Assembly: GCA_002342035.1 (NCBI GenBank)
Contig: DDPE01000035.1
Coordinates: 1-64,000 of the forward strand
From: Asticcacaulis sp. UBA2476
GTDB taxonomy: Bacteria; Pseudomonadota; Alphaproteobacteria; Caulobacterales; Caulobacteraceae
Direction of reading: 5' to 3'
DNA: 64,000 nt
Part shown: in pieces, positions 25,179 to 34,317 of the stretch
How the letters are laid out: each line of letters starts with the position of its first letter
How positions within the stretch are numbered: the stretch's first letter is position 1
The notes under the pieces: model-generated
The model's database searches: none
The model's input: only the letters and a program-made list of their open reading frames with translations
What the model was told of the DNA's origin: nothing
Position numbers and translations under genes: made by a program

Positions 25179-25993
25179 TGGCCAAATCCGCCACGCTATC
25201 CACAGCGCGTAAACCTAAAAAACCGCTGCCGACATGGGCCACCTACGGGTTGCTGCTGGCCGGATTCATCATAGGCTTTGCGATGATGATCCTGCCGACC
25301 CAGGTTCTGGCGCAATCGATCAATCTCGACCTCGGCACCGGCGGCGGCTTAAGCTCGCGCATCGTGCAGATGATCGGCCTGCTGACCGTGCTGTCACTGG
25401 CGCCATCGATCGTCGTCATGACGACATCGTTTATTCGGATTGTGGTGGTGTTGTCGCTGCTGCGGACAGCCCTTGGTCTGCAACAAAGCCCTCCCAATGC
25501 TGTGATTATCTCCCTGTCGCTGTTCCTGTCGGCGATCGTCATGGCCCCGACCTATCAGGAGGCCTATCAGGCCGGTATCCGGCCGCTGATGGATCAGGAA
25601 ATGGAACTCCCCCAAGCCTTTGATGCGGCGTCTGAGCCCGCCAAACGCTTTATGCTGTCTCAGGTCGATGAGAAAGATCTGGCCCTGTTTGTGCGTCTGT
25701 CCAAGGTCGAGCGTCCGCAGGAAGCCATCGACCTGCCGATCACCGTCATCACCCCCGCCTTTATGATCTCGGAGTTGAAAAAAGCGTTTGAGATCGGCTT
25801 TTTGCTGTTTGTGCCGTTTCTGGTGATCGACCTGGTGGTGGCGTCCGTGCTGATGAGCATGGGTATGATGATGCTGCCGCCAGTCGTGGTGTCTCTGCCG
25901 TTTAAGCTGATTTTCTTTGTGCTGGTTGACGGCTGGAACCTTGTCGCCGGCTCACTGGTCGAAAGCTTCCAAAAGGGCACGGGGACAGGGTAG
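25178..25993 (+). CDS. fliP: Flagellar export gate protein FliP
   Basis: 271 residues. An N-terminal cleavable-type hydrophobic segment ends near LPTQVLAQS. FliP signatures are TSFIRIVVVLSLLRTALGLQQSPPNAVIISL, ITPAFMISELKKAFEIGFLLFVPFLVIDLVVASVLMSMGMMMLPP and PFKLIFFVLVDGWNLVAGSL. Core of the export channel. Coupled with fliO by a one-base overlap. Confidence 0.97.
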   Translation: MAKSATLSTARKPKKPLPTWATYGLLLAGFIIGFAMMILPTQVLAQSINLDLGTGGGLSSRIVQMIGLLTVLSLAPSIVVMTTSFIRIVVVLSLLRTALGLQQSPPNAVIISLSLFLSAIVMAPTYQEAYQAGIRPLMDQEMELPQAFDAASEPAKRFMLSQVDEKDLALFVRLSKVERPQEAIDLPITVITPAFMISELKKAFEIGFLLFVPFLVIDLVVASVLMSMGMMMLPPVVVSLPFKLIFFVLVDGWNLVAGSLVESFQKGTGTG

Positions 25994-26344
25994 ATGCGAC
26001 TGTCGTTGATATTTGTTGGTCGGTTTGAAAAAACTGAAGACGCCGTTATCTTCCAAAGATGGACTCAAAATTCCAAGGCCTACGTGCTTCATGACGCAGA
26101 CTTGATAAAACGCGTCGAGACTAAAGTCATTACCAACCGAAGCCTCATTAATGCACAGCTTTTCGGCACCGCAGTCTTTTTAGCCTGTATGGCATTTGGC
26201 TTTATGATAGGTGAGAAAACGATAATCGATTTGGGCATTAACGTAGTCTGGATCGCCCTAAGCGCCCTTCCCGCAACAGCGCTTTGGTTTGTTTATAACG
26301 AACTTAGCCTCAACAAACTTTTGAAACATCAACTCCGGCAGTGA
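25994..26344 (+). CDS. Hypothetical small membrane protein
   Basis: Not recognised. 116 residues with two membrane segments (LFGTAVFLACMAFGFMIG and LGINVVWIALSALPATALWFVY) after a ~55-residue soluble N-terminus. The ATG follows the fliP stop codon directly (TAGATG), so it is translated from the same message. It is more A+T-rich than fliP and not part of the usual flagellar set. Confidence 0.6.
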   Translation: MRLSLIFVGRFEKTEDAVIFQRWTQNSKAYVLHDADLIKRVETKVITNRSLINAQLFGTAVFLACMAFGFMIGEKTIIDLGINVVWIALSALPATALWFVYNELSLNKLLKHQLRQ

Positions 26345-26352
26345 AACGCCCC

Positions 26353-27270
26353 CTAAAACACATCCGCCGCATTGGTGCCCTTGGTGCTTAAAACCTGATA
26401 GGCGGCGGCGGTAGCCCCGTAGAACAGAGCATAACCCACGCCTGACAGCAAGCCGCTGATGACGATCTGAACACCGTAGATACCGCCAAACAATGCCGAA
26501 AGCGACGACATGTCCGGCTGCATAAATTGCTGGGCGGCTTCGGAAAAGCCTATGCCCATAGCCATCGCCACGCCAAACAAAACCCCGAACACCACGGCGG
26601 CGATCATCAGCACCACAATGGTCAGCAGGACATAGCCGCCCAGCAGCGTCCAGCCGCTGCCCTTGGTCAGTTTAAAGCTGCCAAGCAGATTGATTTTACG
26701 CTCATCAAAACTTTGCACCAGCGCCAGCGACCAGCGGCTGAGGATATAGATAAACGCCACCACAGCAGCGATGGCGACGATAAAGATCAGGATACCACCC
26801 AGCACGCCACTGGCCCGCGTTACCAAACTGGCGAGCACCAGCGGGATCAAAGCGGCAACCAAAAACAACAGGTAGAACAGGAAAAACGCCAGATACCACA
26901 GGATGGTCGCAATAATCTGACGCAGTTCGTGGCTGCCCAGTTGCATATAGCCAAAGCCCTTCGCGGAGGGCTGCAACACGGTGCGGTAGACGGCGCACTG
27001 AATGACGGCTGAGACCACCAGACCGATAAGCCCCGCCAGCAGGGCCGACGGCAGTACCGCCGCCAATTGTCCGAAAACCGCCGTGGGGTCTGAAGGCGGT
27101 GACTGTTCATAGCTTTGCAGAGCCGCCAGCGATGTCCCGCCGGTCAGAACCATGAGCACCGTCGCAGCCAGACTGACGACCGTATAGACGACGCCCCACA
27201 GCAGCACCGCCATCGGATTTTTCTTGATAATCTCAAAGCCCGCAAAGGCAAAATCGATCGACAGTTTCAT
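26353..27270 (-). CDS. Multi-pass membrane protein of unknown function
   Basis: 305 residues with about six membrane segments, beginning MKLSIDFAFAGFEIIKKNPMAVLLWGVVYTVVSLAA. The layout (soluble amphipathic start, paired membrane helices, SRWSLALVQSFDERKINLLGSFKLTKG in the loop, long second helix group) matches conserved alphaproteobacterial membrane proteins without assigned function. It stands alone, convergent with the fliOP operon. Confidence 0.75.
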   Translation of the reverse strand: MKLSIDFAFAGFEIIKKNPMAVLLWGVVYTVVSLAATVLMVLTGGTSLAALQSYEQSPPSDPTAVFGQLAAVLPSALLAGLIGLVVSAVIQCAVYRTVLQPSAKGFGYMQLGSHELRQIIATILWYLAFFLFYLLFLVAALIPLVLASLVTRASGVLGGILIFIVAIAAVVAFIYILSRWSLALVQSFDERKINLLGSFKLTKGSGWTLLGGYVLLTIVVLMIAAVVFGVLFGVAMAMGIGFSEAAQQFMQPDMSSLSALFGGIYGVQIVISGLLSGVGYALFYGATAAAYQVLSTKGTNAADVF

Positions 27271-27350
27271 ATGGCCCCCTCCGGACTTGAGGCGTTATCC
27301 GCCCGTATGGGTTGAGACGCTAACTGATCTTTTGACCGGGAACAAGGTCG

Positions 27351-27377
27351 CAAAAAGGGAGGGCCATAGGCCCTCCC
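27351..27377 (-). terminator. Intrinsic terminator after the SPFH gene
   Basis: On the minus strand GGGAGGGCC-TAT-GGCCCTCCC is followed by TTTTTG: a perfect 9-bp stem, 3-base loop and T-run. Confidence 0.9.
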
Positions 27378-27404
27378 TCTCAAACTGCGGATGGCTACCG
27401 TAGT

Positions 27405-28298
27405 TTACTCAGCGTTTTTCAGGTTGATGAACGGCGTGGCCGATCCGGTGACCTGCGGCAGTTTGCCGTCCCACTTTTCGATGGCGCGCAGTTGCACGAC
27501 ACCGGGGCTGGCGGCGATGGACTGGGCGATCAGGCGGTTAGCCTCGGCCTGACCGCGGGCTTCTTCGATCTTGGCATCGGCCTGGGCCTTGGACACCGCC
27601 ACTTGTGCGGTCGCTGCTGATGCATCAGCATCAGCCTTGGTCTTGGCCTGAATGGAATCGAGGATGACCTGCGGATAGCGGATGGTGCCAATCCAGTCGA
27701 GTTGGCTGACGTTGACGCCTTGCGGTTCCCACTTGCGGTTGACGCGGGCCAGGGCCTTTTGAATCACCTGCTGACGGCCGCCGCGGTACAGGAACTCAAC
27801 GCTGACCAGTTCGGTTTCCGCCGCAATGGCCGAGCGCACATCGTTGCGGATAGGGCCTTCGAACATCTGATCGAAGCTCAGGCGATAACGGGTATAGAGC
27901 GCCGGGGCCTTGGCCGGGTCGATACGCATGACAAGTTGTACGTCCGCCGTCATCGGCAGGGCGTTGTTATCGGAGAACGCGACTTCTTCGTTTTCCGGCC
28001 CGCGCTCATCAGATTCACGCGTGTAGGTATAGGTGCGCTGAATTACCGGAAACTCGGCGATGCGCTCACCCGGCAGGTTGATGTGCCAGCCTGAGCGCAG
28101 CGGCACCGGATCTACGCCCGCACTGGGCCCAAGCGTGCGGATTTTCACCCCGACATTGCCCGGCTGAATGGTTTGGCCGCATGAGGCCAGCCCCACCAGC
28201 GCCAGCACCGCCGCCGCCCCGATCAAGACAATATTCATATTGACCTTGCGTGGCCCGCCCGCACCGGAACTACCTTTAGACATATTGAACACATTCAT
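27405..28298 (-). CDS. SPFH/prohibitin-domain protein
   Basis: 297 residues. One hydrophobic segment (IVLIGAAAVLALVGLASCG) is followed by an SPFH (band 7) domain with NVGVKIRTLGPSAG, NNALPMTADVQLVMRID, SVEFLYRGGRQQVIQKALARVN and the helical tail KTKADADASAATAQVAVSKAQADAKIEEARGQAEANRL. Such proteins form membrane-anchored oligomers that organise membrane proteases or lipid domains. The segment ends LASC, a plausible lipobox, so it may be a lipoprotein. Start at 28298 has GGGAGAG upstream. Single gene with its own terminator. Confidence 0.88.
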   Translation of the reverse strand: MNVFNMSKGSSGAGGPRKVNMNIVLIGAAAVLALVGLASCGQTIQPGNVGVKIRTLGPSAGVDPVPLRSGWHINLPGERIAEFPVIQRTYTYTRESDERGPENEEVAFSDNNALPMTADVQLVMRIDPAKAPALYTRYRLSFDQMFEGPIRNDVRSAIAAETELVSVEFLYRGGRQQVIQKALARVNRKWEPQGVNVSQLDWIGTIRYPQVILDSIQAKTKADADASAATAQVAVSKAQADAKIEEARGQAEANRLIAQSIAASPGVVQLRAIEKWDGKLPQVTGSATPFINLKNAE

Positions 28299-28406
28299 AC
28301 AGCTCTCTCCCTGAAAAACATGGTGAGAGTCTAAAGCGATCTGGGGCAAAGTGTAAGCGTTTTCAGCGGCTATATCGCGTCAGAGCCCGTCCGATATGCG
28401 CGAAGC

Positions 28407-31400
28407 TTACGCTTTGGGGGCGGCCGGGGCCTGATTAGCGGCCGTTCTCTGGCTACCCGCACCCGGTAACGGCTGAGCTGTCTTATCCCGCAGGCGCTTT
28501 TTCATGCCCGCGACCCAGCCGGTAAAACTGTCAGCCTTGGACGCGGCCAGCGCGAAATCCTGCGCGTTAATGGGGCCATTGTCCATGCCGGCCAGCGCCA
28601 CATGGACGGCTTCGGGGGATTGCGCGCCCTCCGCAAACTTACCGAAACGGTCGGCCAGACGGCTTAAGGATCGCTGATCCGACATCAGGCTATAGGCGAC
28701 ACCGGCCCGGATCAGGCGCGACTCGTCATCAAGGCTTAAGGCCCCGTCCCGCTTCCAGCGATCCCCAAGCCGCTTTTCCAGTATAGCCCCGGCCTTGGCC
28801 CAGTCCTTATCGCGCCAGGCGATATCGGCGCGAATATCCATAGCGTCGCCGGAATTATCAGGCCCCAGCACCTCCAGCGCGTGTTCGGTGCGCCCCAGTT
28901 CCGTAAGCGCCCGCGCCTCAAGGATACGCCGCTCAGCCATCACGGGCTTCGGCAGCAGCGACGTCCGCGTTTTCCACAGCGCCTGAAGCGCTTTTTCCGG
29001 CTGACGGTTCATCAACTGAATGGCGGCGACATCGGACGCCACCGATGCCTTGGCCACGCCCTGAAGACGGTTATCGATCTGATATTGCAGCAGGTCCGCC
29101 GCCTGATCGAGCAGGTCAACATCCATCAGCCGCCGCGCCAGTCTGCGCACCATCTCATCGCCGTCGGCGCCAATCGGCGTCAGGTCGCGGAAATCATAGA
29201 ACAGGCCCAAGGCCTCAACCGGTTGCAGGCCATCGGCCTGACCGTCCAGAAACAGCCCGCGGAACGCCGTATTGAGCTTGGCCTGAATCGGCAGAGCATC
29301 CGGCCTCCCCGCAAACTGCTGCCCGCTCGATTTCAGCGTCTCCAGTGCCTGCCGGTAGCGGCCCTGCCCCAGATAGATGTCGCCAATGGTCGACAGCAGT
29401 TCCAGTTCGGCATCGTCGCCGCGCCAGCGATACCTCAACCCATTGAGCTTATCCAAAGTGTCGTCTGACTTTGAGCGCCCCAGCGCCAGATTAAGCCGCG
29501 CCGCCCGCATCTGAGCCGGCATCGCAATCCGCCCGACCGGCGCGCGCGCAATGGCGTCATACATTTTCAAAGCGCGGTTTTTGTCGCCCAGACCTTCGAA
29601 AATCTGCGCCTGCACCAGTTGCGCCTCAAGCGTCTCCAGCGGCGGTGCATTTTGTGACACCGCATAGGTGATGATGTCCTTAGCCGCCGTCAGGTCGTTG
29701 GTCTGATAGGCGGCATAGGCATTGGCAGCGGCAAAGCGCGTGCGCCAGGTCGCCGGAAAGACATCCAAAGCCCCGGCACCGTCTTTGAAACTTTGGCGGG
29801 CCTCCGCGAAATGGCCTTCCTGAACCGCCACATAACCGCGCCACAGATCAGCCGCCGGATCGCTGATCAGGGCGGTGGAATCGAGATCAACACGGGCATC
29901 GCGGTAGCGTCCGGCCATGATCTTGGCCATGACGCGCAGGCCCCGGAACTGCGGATCACCCAGCACCGCAGGCGTCTGCTTACCCAGCAGATCCAGCATG
30001 CCAATGGCTTCAAAATTAAGCCCCTGCCCGATCAGAAAGCGCGCCAGACTAAGCCGCGCACCGGTCGTGGCGCCTATGCCTTTGTCGGCTTCATCGGCGG
30101 CCTGCTGCTGAAGCTGGTTGTAGCGCGACAAAAAGCCTGACATCGGCCCGCCGGTCGGCAGCTTAGACCAGTTTTCCTCATCCATCAGGGACGGAAACGC
30201 CGCCGCCTTATATTCCAACGTCTTTATGGTTTCGTCCTCAGCCCGCGCCCACTGGGCCGGTGCCGACAAAGACAAACCCTTGGGGCGGCTGACGGTGACG
30301 ATGTCGCCTGACACATCAACCGTAATATCCGGCGACATGCGCTCAACCACCAGTCCCTGCGCCGTCGTGCCCAGTGCGGCCTGTGGCGTGGTGCGCTCCG
30401 ACATCAGCCGCTTAACCGGCCCGCGCGCCGTGATCACCGCCATGCGATCGCCGATGGCTGGATCGCGTATCCACGCCACCCGTCCGGCCCCGGCCATATT
30501 AACCGCCAGAGCCGACGCGCCTGTGGTATCGTCACGCGCCACACTGACCTCACTGACCTGTTCGGTATTGATTGACCGCCCGCCGACGCGCACCCGCCAT
30601 GTGCCGTTTTCAACACTGGCCGTCACCGCCCCCGCCGGTGCCGTCAGACGCAAAGCCGTAAAGCCGTCATTGCGGGCAAAAGCTGCGGCGGTGATAAGTT
30701 TGCCGTCCCGTAAGGTCGCGGGCAGTTTCAGCTCAGCGTCCTTATCGAACACGATCCATACCGACTCGCCACGCCGGAATACCGACGCCCCGACCGGGGC
30801 CGTGAACGGGAAGCTCAGATCTACCCCGCCGTCGATGGCTGTGGCCTGAACCTGAACCGTCTCAGCGGCGGTGGGCGCAACCCCGACCTTGCGTTCTAAT
30901 TCCTGCAGCGTAATGGACGCCTCGCCGCGTGTGGGCAGAACTTGCGATTTCGGCAGATCGATCTGCACGAACACCGCCCCATCGGCACGCCCAAAATGGC
31001 TTTCGACGCCGTCCTTCAGGGTGATCAGCAGTTCCGTGGCGCGACTGTCCTGACGCAGGCTGACCGACCTGACCCCTTCGGGCGGATTGGCACTAAGGTC
31101 GCCGATATCGGGCCGCAAATTACCGGGTAAGCGCACCACCACCTGACCATTGTCACGCCGCACCGACGCACGCGACCCGGTTGAGCCATAGATTTCAATC
31201 CGCCCGGCGCTGTCGTTGCGGCCGACGCGGATATCGATCTGAGCTTTTGAAGCCATAGCGCTGGCGATACCGGCCTTGACGGCGGGCGTGGCCAGCGCAA
31301 TCGAGGTCACCCCAAACCCAGACAGGAACACCACCGCCGCCGTCGTTTTGAGCGCCGCGCGCAGGGATACGACCGGCGCTTTCACGCCGCCCTCATCGCG

Positions 31401-31469
31401 GTCATCGTCTTTGGCGCTGGCCTCAAAAGGCGACGCCGACAACAGGAAGCGGGTCATGGTGGTCAACAC
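28407..31469 (-). CDS. Large TPR-type protein at end of the fliL operon
   Basis: 1020 residues. One membrane segment near residues 37-62 (LKTTAAVVFLSGFGVTSIALA); a beta-rich part to ~400 (repeated IRVGRNDSAGRIEIYGSTGS- and VWIVFDKDAEL-type strands); then an alpha-helical TPR-like half (~430-990) with a Pro/Ala tail. Most of the protein is probably periplasmic. It is the last gene of fliL-fliM-pflI-motE-TPR, the order found in Caulobacter. Its molecular role is not established. It opens with GTG ten bases after motE; an ATG at 31457 is an alternative. Confidence 0.8.
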   Translation of the reverse strand: MLTTMTRFLLSASPFEASAKDDDRDEGGVKAPVVSLRAALKTTAAVVFLSGFGVTSIALATPAVKAGIASAMASKAQIDIRVGRNDSAGRIEIYGSTGSRASVRRDNGQVVVRLPGNLRPDIGDLSANPPEGVRSVSLRQDSRATELLITLKDGVESHFGRADGAVFVQIDLPKSQVLPTRGEASITLQELERKVGVAPTAAETVQVQATAIDGGVDLSFPFTAPVGASVFRRGESVWIVFDKDAELKLPATLRDGKLITAAAFARNDGFTALRLTAPAGAVTASVENGTWRVRVGGRSINTEQVSEVSVARDDTTGASALAVNMAGAGRVAWIRDPAIGDRMAVITARGPVKRLMSERTTPQAALGTTAQGLVVERMSPDITVDVSGDIVTVSRPKGLSLSAPAQWARAEDETIKTLEYKAAAFPSLMDEENWSKLPTGGPMSGFLSRYNQLQQQAADEADKGIGATTGARLSLARFLIGQGLNFEAIGMLDLLGKQTPAVLGDPQFRGLRVMAKIMAGRYRDARVDLDSTALISDPAADLWRGYVAVQEGHFAEARQSFKDGAGALDVFPATWRTRFAAANAYAAYQTNDLTAAKDIITYAVSQNAPPLETLEAQLVQAQIFEGLGDKNRALKMYDAIARAPVGRIAMPAQMRAARLNLALGRSKSDDTLDKLNGLRYRWRGDDAELELLSTIGDIYLGQGRYRQALETLKSSGQQFAGRPDALPIQAKLNTAFRGLFLDGQADGLQPVEALGLFYDFRDLTPIGADGDEMVRRLARRLMDVDLLDQAADLLQYQIDNRLQGVAKASVASDVAAIQLMNRQPEKALQALWKTRTSLLPKPVMAERRILEARALTELGRTEHALEVLGPDNSGDAMDIRADIAWRDKDWAKAGAILEKRLGDRWKRDGALSLDDESRLIRAGVAYSLMSDQRSLSRLADRFGKFAEGAQSPEAVHVALAGMDNGPINAQDFALAASKADSFTGWVAGMKKRLRDKTAQPLPGAGSQRTAANQAPAAPKA

Positions 31470-31479
31470 GCGCTAAGGG

Positions 31480-32316
31480 TTACTTTCTGGCCTGAGTTTG
31501 ACTTGGTTGGGTTTGCGGCGGGGTGGCCGGTTTAGCGGCCATCTGGTTAAGTTTAGATTGAATGTCTTCGCTTTGTTTCATACGCATAGCCAGTTTTTCG
31601 GTCAGTTCCTTGGCCCCGTTCGGGGTCATCTGGGCCAGGACGGCGGCCAGACTGCGCTCTTTCATCTTGGCCGCGATCGGCAGGCGGACATCATCGCGCA
31701 TGGTCTCCAGCACACGCGCCGCGTCCTTGGGCTTCATGGCTTCATAGACCTTGATCATGCGGGCGGTGTCGTCGTCCGCCCCCTTATTGGCCTGATCAAG
31801 CAGGGCCTGAATCTGGCCTTTCAGCGCTTCCATCTGCTTGATGCGGCCATCAAGCTTGGCATCGGCGGCCTGTATGAGGGCTTCCTGTGAGGCGACCTGC
31901 TTTTCGCGCGCATCCAGTTGGGTACGGCGGGTGCCCAGCGATTGCAGCACCTGAAGCTCAGACGGCGACATGCCCGCCTGCTTGGCCAGATCATTGATTG
32001 AGGTCGCACAGACCGGTGCCGGGGCGACGGTCGCCGCCGGTGTGGCCATATCCATCACGCTCATGGCATTAGGGGCCTCAGCCGTTGCCGCGTCCGCGCC
32101 TTCGCCCGCAGCCTTAGCCTCGGCGGTTTTAGCATCTGGCGTTTTTGCGACCGCCTTGGCAGGTTTTTTCTCCGCAGGCGCCGCCTCTTCGGCAAAGGCC
32201 GCGCGCGCCGATTTCAGCATGTCCGGCATGGAATCGACGGACGATACCGCCTTCATGGCCAGAACGCCGCCAATGGCGACGAACACGAGCGGCAGGAAAC
32301 GGGGCAGATTAGCCAT
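31480..32316 (-). CDS. MotE-like protein (MgtE-N-like domain)
   Basis: 278 residues: a membrane anchor at the N-terminus (FLPLVFVAIGGVLAMKAV), an Ala/Glu-rich linker, a long coiled coil (RTQLDAREKQVASQEALIQAADAK) and a C-terminal MgtE-N-like domain (YEAMKPKDAARVLETMRDDVRLPIAAKMKERSLAAVLAQM). MotE proteins of alphaproteobacteria chaperone the stator component MotC in the periplasm. Sixteen bases after pflI, within the flagellar operon. No motC is seen in the window. Confidence 0.82.
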   Translation of the reverse strand: MANLPRFLPLVFVAIGGVLAMKAVSSVDSMPDMLKSARAAFAEEAAPAEKKPAKAVAKTPDAKTAEAKAAGEGADAATAEAPNAMSVMDMATPAATVAPAPVCATSINDLAKQAGMSPSELQVLQSLGTRRTQLDAREKQVASQEALIQAADAKLDGRIKQMEALKGQIQALLDQANKGADDDTARMIKVYEAMKPKDAARVLETMRDDVRLPIAAKMKERSLAAVLAQMTPNGAKELTEKLAMRMKQSEDIQSKLNQMAAKPATPPQTQPSQTQARK

Positions 32317-32332
32317 GGCTACTCAAATCTCA

Positions 32333-33070
32333 CTATTCAAATCTTTGGTCAAAGCGGCGGCGACGGCGGGTGGGAAGGTCTAAGGGCGGCTCAGACGGTG
32401 CATCAAACAGATCGTCATCACGGTTTTTCGCGTCGGGTTTGGGGACTTCAAAGGATCGCAGCATATCGTTGAGCGACGCCAGCACATTTTCGGATATGTG
32501 CGGCACCCCCTCGTCATCCGAGGGCCGGGTCAGCTTCGGCTTTGCGGAGGTCTTCGGTTCCTCTTTAAACGGCACCTCTTTAAACGGAGACGGCCGCTCG
32601 GCGCGCAAAGCCCCGAAGCGGCGATTATCGGCAGGTTTGGTGACGGGTTGATCCGGCACCTGAGCGGGCGGCGGTTCCGGCTCAGGCCTGATCGCCACAA
32701 GGGGCACGCTACTCAGCCGCGCTGACTGTATGTCAGACTTAAGCGCTTTAGCCGTCTCGACATGTTGGCCGATATCACGTTCGGCCTTTTCGGCGCGGGC
32801 GATCTGGCTCTCAAGCTTGGCCAGCAGGTCACGCGCCACCAGAATCCGCCCGTGCAGCAGTTCCTGCGATTCATCGGTGCCGGTATGAAGTTCGCGCAGC
32901 GCCGAATGGGCCTTGATCGCCGCCTGATCAAGGTCGGCCACGGCGCGGGCAAAGCTGTCATGGGCCGCCCGCAAACCTTTGAGGCGCTTGTCCAGACGCA
33001 CGCCGAACATCAGCGCTGCCACCAGCAGCGCCATCAGTATGACATCCATGACAATGCCCGCATAGGACAT
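32333..33070 (-). CDS. pflI: Flagellar positioning protein PflI-like (DUF6468)
   Basis: 245 residues: an N-terminal membrane segment (IVMDVILMALLVAALMFGVRLDKRL), a coiled-coil region (residues ~30-110, FARAVADLDQAAIKAHSALREL), then a Pro-rich, low-complexity C-terminus. This layout and its place just after fliM correspond to Caulobacter PflI, a bitopic protein needed to place the flagellum at the correct pole. The identification rests on topology and gene order, as the C-terminal part is variable. Confidence 0.75.
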   Translation of the reverse strand: MSYAGIVMDVILMALLVAALMFGVRLDKRLKGLRAAHDSFARAVADLDQAAIKAHSALRELHTGTDESQELLHGRILVARDLLAKLESQIARAEKAERDIGQHVETAKALKSDIQSARLSSVPLVAIRPEPEPPPAQVPDQPVTKPADNRRFGALRAERPSPFKEVPFKEEPKTSAKPKLTRPSDDEGVPHISENVLASLNDMLRSFEVPKPDAKNRDDDLFDAPSEPPLDLPTRRRRRFDQRFE

Positions 33071-33083
33071 GGGTTGAGGCCCT

Positions 33084-34256
33084 CTACTTCTTTTTGGTCT
33101 GCGTCAGGCGACGCTTGGTGGACACGGTCAGCGGTGCCTCAACCCGTACGGCGATGCTGTGGCCCTTACGCCCCATATAGCCATGGGTCAGCGGAATGGT
33201 GCCGCAGCGTAACTGCACCGGCGATTCGGCATTGGCGTTGAGCATAAGCGTTTCGCCGACCTTGAGGTTCAGCACCTTGGACAGTGGCACCTGCTGTTCA
33301 TCCAGAACGGCACGCACCTCCATCTGGGTCGTCCAGAGCTCTGTCGCCAGGTGGCTTTCCCAGATATTGTCGCGACCGAACTTTTCGCCCATGAACTGCT
33401 GCAGCAGCATCTTACGGATCGGCTCCAGCGTCGCATAGGGCAGCAATAGCTCAACCCGCCCGCCGCGGTCTTCCATATCGATGCGCAACTTGACAAGGAT
33501 GGCCGCATTGGCCGGACGGGCAATGGCGGCAAAGCGCGGATTGGTCTCAAGCCGGTCAAGGTTGAAACTGACCGGCGTCAGGGGCTCAAACGCCGCCTTG
33601 GCATCGGCCAGAATGACCTCAACCATCCGCTGCACCAGCACGCGCTCAATGGTGGTATAGGGCCGGCCTTCGATGCGCAGCGCCGCCGTACCGCGCCGCC
33701 CGCCGAGCAACACGTCAACGATCGAATAGATCAGGTTGGAATCGACGGTCAGCAGACCGTAATTATCAAGTTCTTCGGCCCGAAATACCGCCAAAATCGC
33801 TGGCAGCGGGATCGAGTTGAGATAATCACCAAACCGGATCGATGAAATATTATCGAGTGAGACCTCGACGTTATCGGAGGTAAAATTGCGCAAAGAGGTC
33901 GTCATCAACCGCACCAAACGGTCAAAGACGATCTCCAACATCGGCAGGCGTTCATAGGACACCATCGCCGAGTTGATAATGGCCCGAATGCCGGAGCGTT
34001 CGTTATAGTCTTCGTCGGACAGATCAAAGCCCAGCAGGCTGTCGATTTCGTCCTGATTAAGGATGCGTTCGGCCCCGGCGGGCACATTCATCCGGTCGGC
34101 GCCACCGCCGCCACCGCCGACCATGGCTTCCCATTCGGCCGCCAGATCGTTGCCATTGCCGCCACCACCGCCACCACCCGTCGCGGCTTCTGCCTCGGCG
34201 GCCAGTTCGGCCTCCCATTGGGCCATCATGGCTTCCTGATCGACTTCTCCGGTCAT
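33084..34256 (-). CDS. fliM: Flagellar motor switch protein FliM
   Basis: About 390 residues. FliM core: NQDEIDSLLGFD (CheY-binding segment), YERLPMLEIVFDRLVRLMTTSLRNF, SIRFGDYLNSIPLPAILAVFRAEE and GGRRGTAALRIEGRPYTTIE, with the C-terminal SpoA domain VRAVLDEQQVPLSKVLNLKVGETLMLN. It has an odd N-terminal extension of ~60 residues in which QWEAELAAE and EWEAMV modules are separated by two poly-glycine runs, so the CheY-binding segment is internal. A family C palindrome lies immediately before the start. ATG at 34256 is chosen; 34265 is possible. Confidence 0.95.
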   Translation of the reverse strand: MTGEVDQEAMMAQWEAELAAEAEAATGGGGGGGNGNDLAAEWEAMVGGGGGGADRMNVPAGAERILNQDEIDSLLGFDLSDEDYNERSGIRAIINSAMVSYERLPMLEIVFDRLVRLMTTSLRNFTSDNVEVSLDNISSIRFGDYLNSIPLPAILAVFRAEELDNYGLLTVDSNLIYSIVDVLLGGRRGTAALRIEGRPYTTIERVLVQRMVEVILADAKAAFEPLTPVSFNLDRLETNPRFAAIARPANAAILVKLRIDMEDRGGRVELLLPYATLEPIRKMLLQQFMGEKFGRDNIWESHLATELWTTQMEVRAVLDEQQVPLSKVLNLKVGETLMLNANAESPVQLRCGTIPLTHGYMGRKGHSIAVRVEAPLTVSTKRRLTQTKKK

Positions 34257-34259
34257 GAA

Positions 34260-34303
34260 GCGCATCCCAAAAAGTGTGACGCGGTTTTTGGATCAAGATG
34301 CGC
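34260..34303. repeat. Dispersed palindrome, family C, inside the fliL-fliM gap
   Basis: GCGCATC...CCAAAAAGTG...GGTTTTTGGATC...GATGCGC. Outer arms GCGCATC/GATGCGC and inner CCAAAAA/TTTTTGG pair. It lies directly upstream of the fliM ATG and would place fliM's ribosome site in a hairpin. Confidence 0.75.
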
Positions 34304-34317
34304 GAAAAATCTATACA

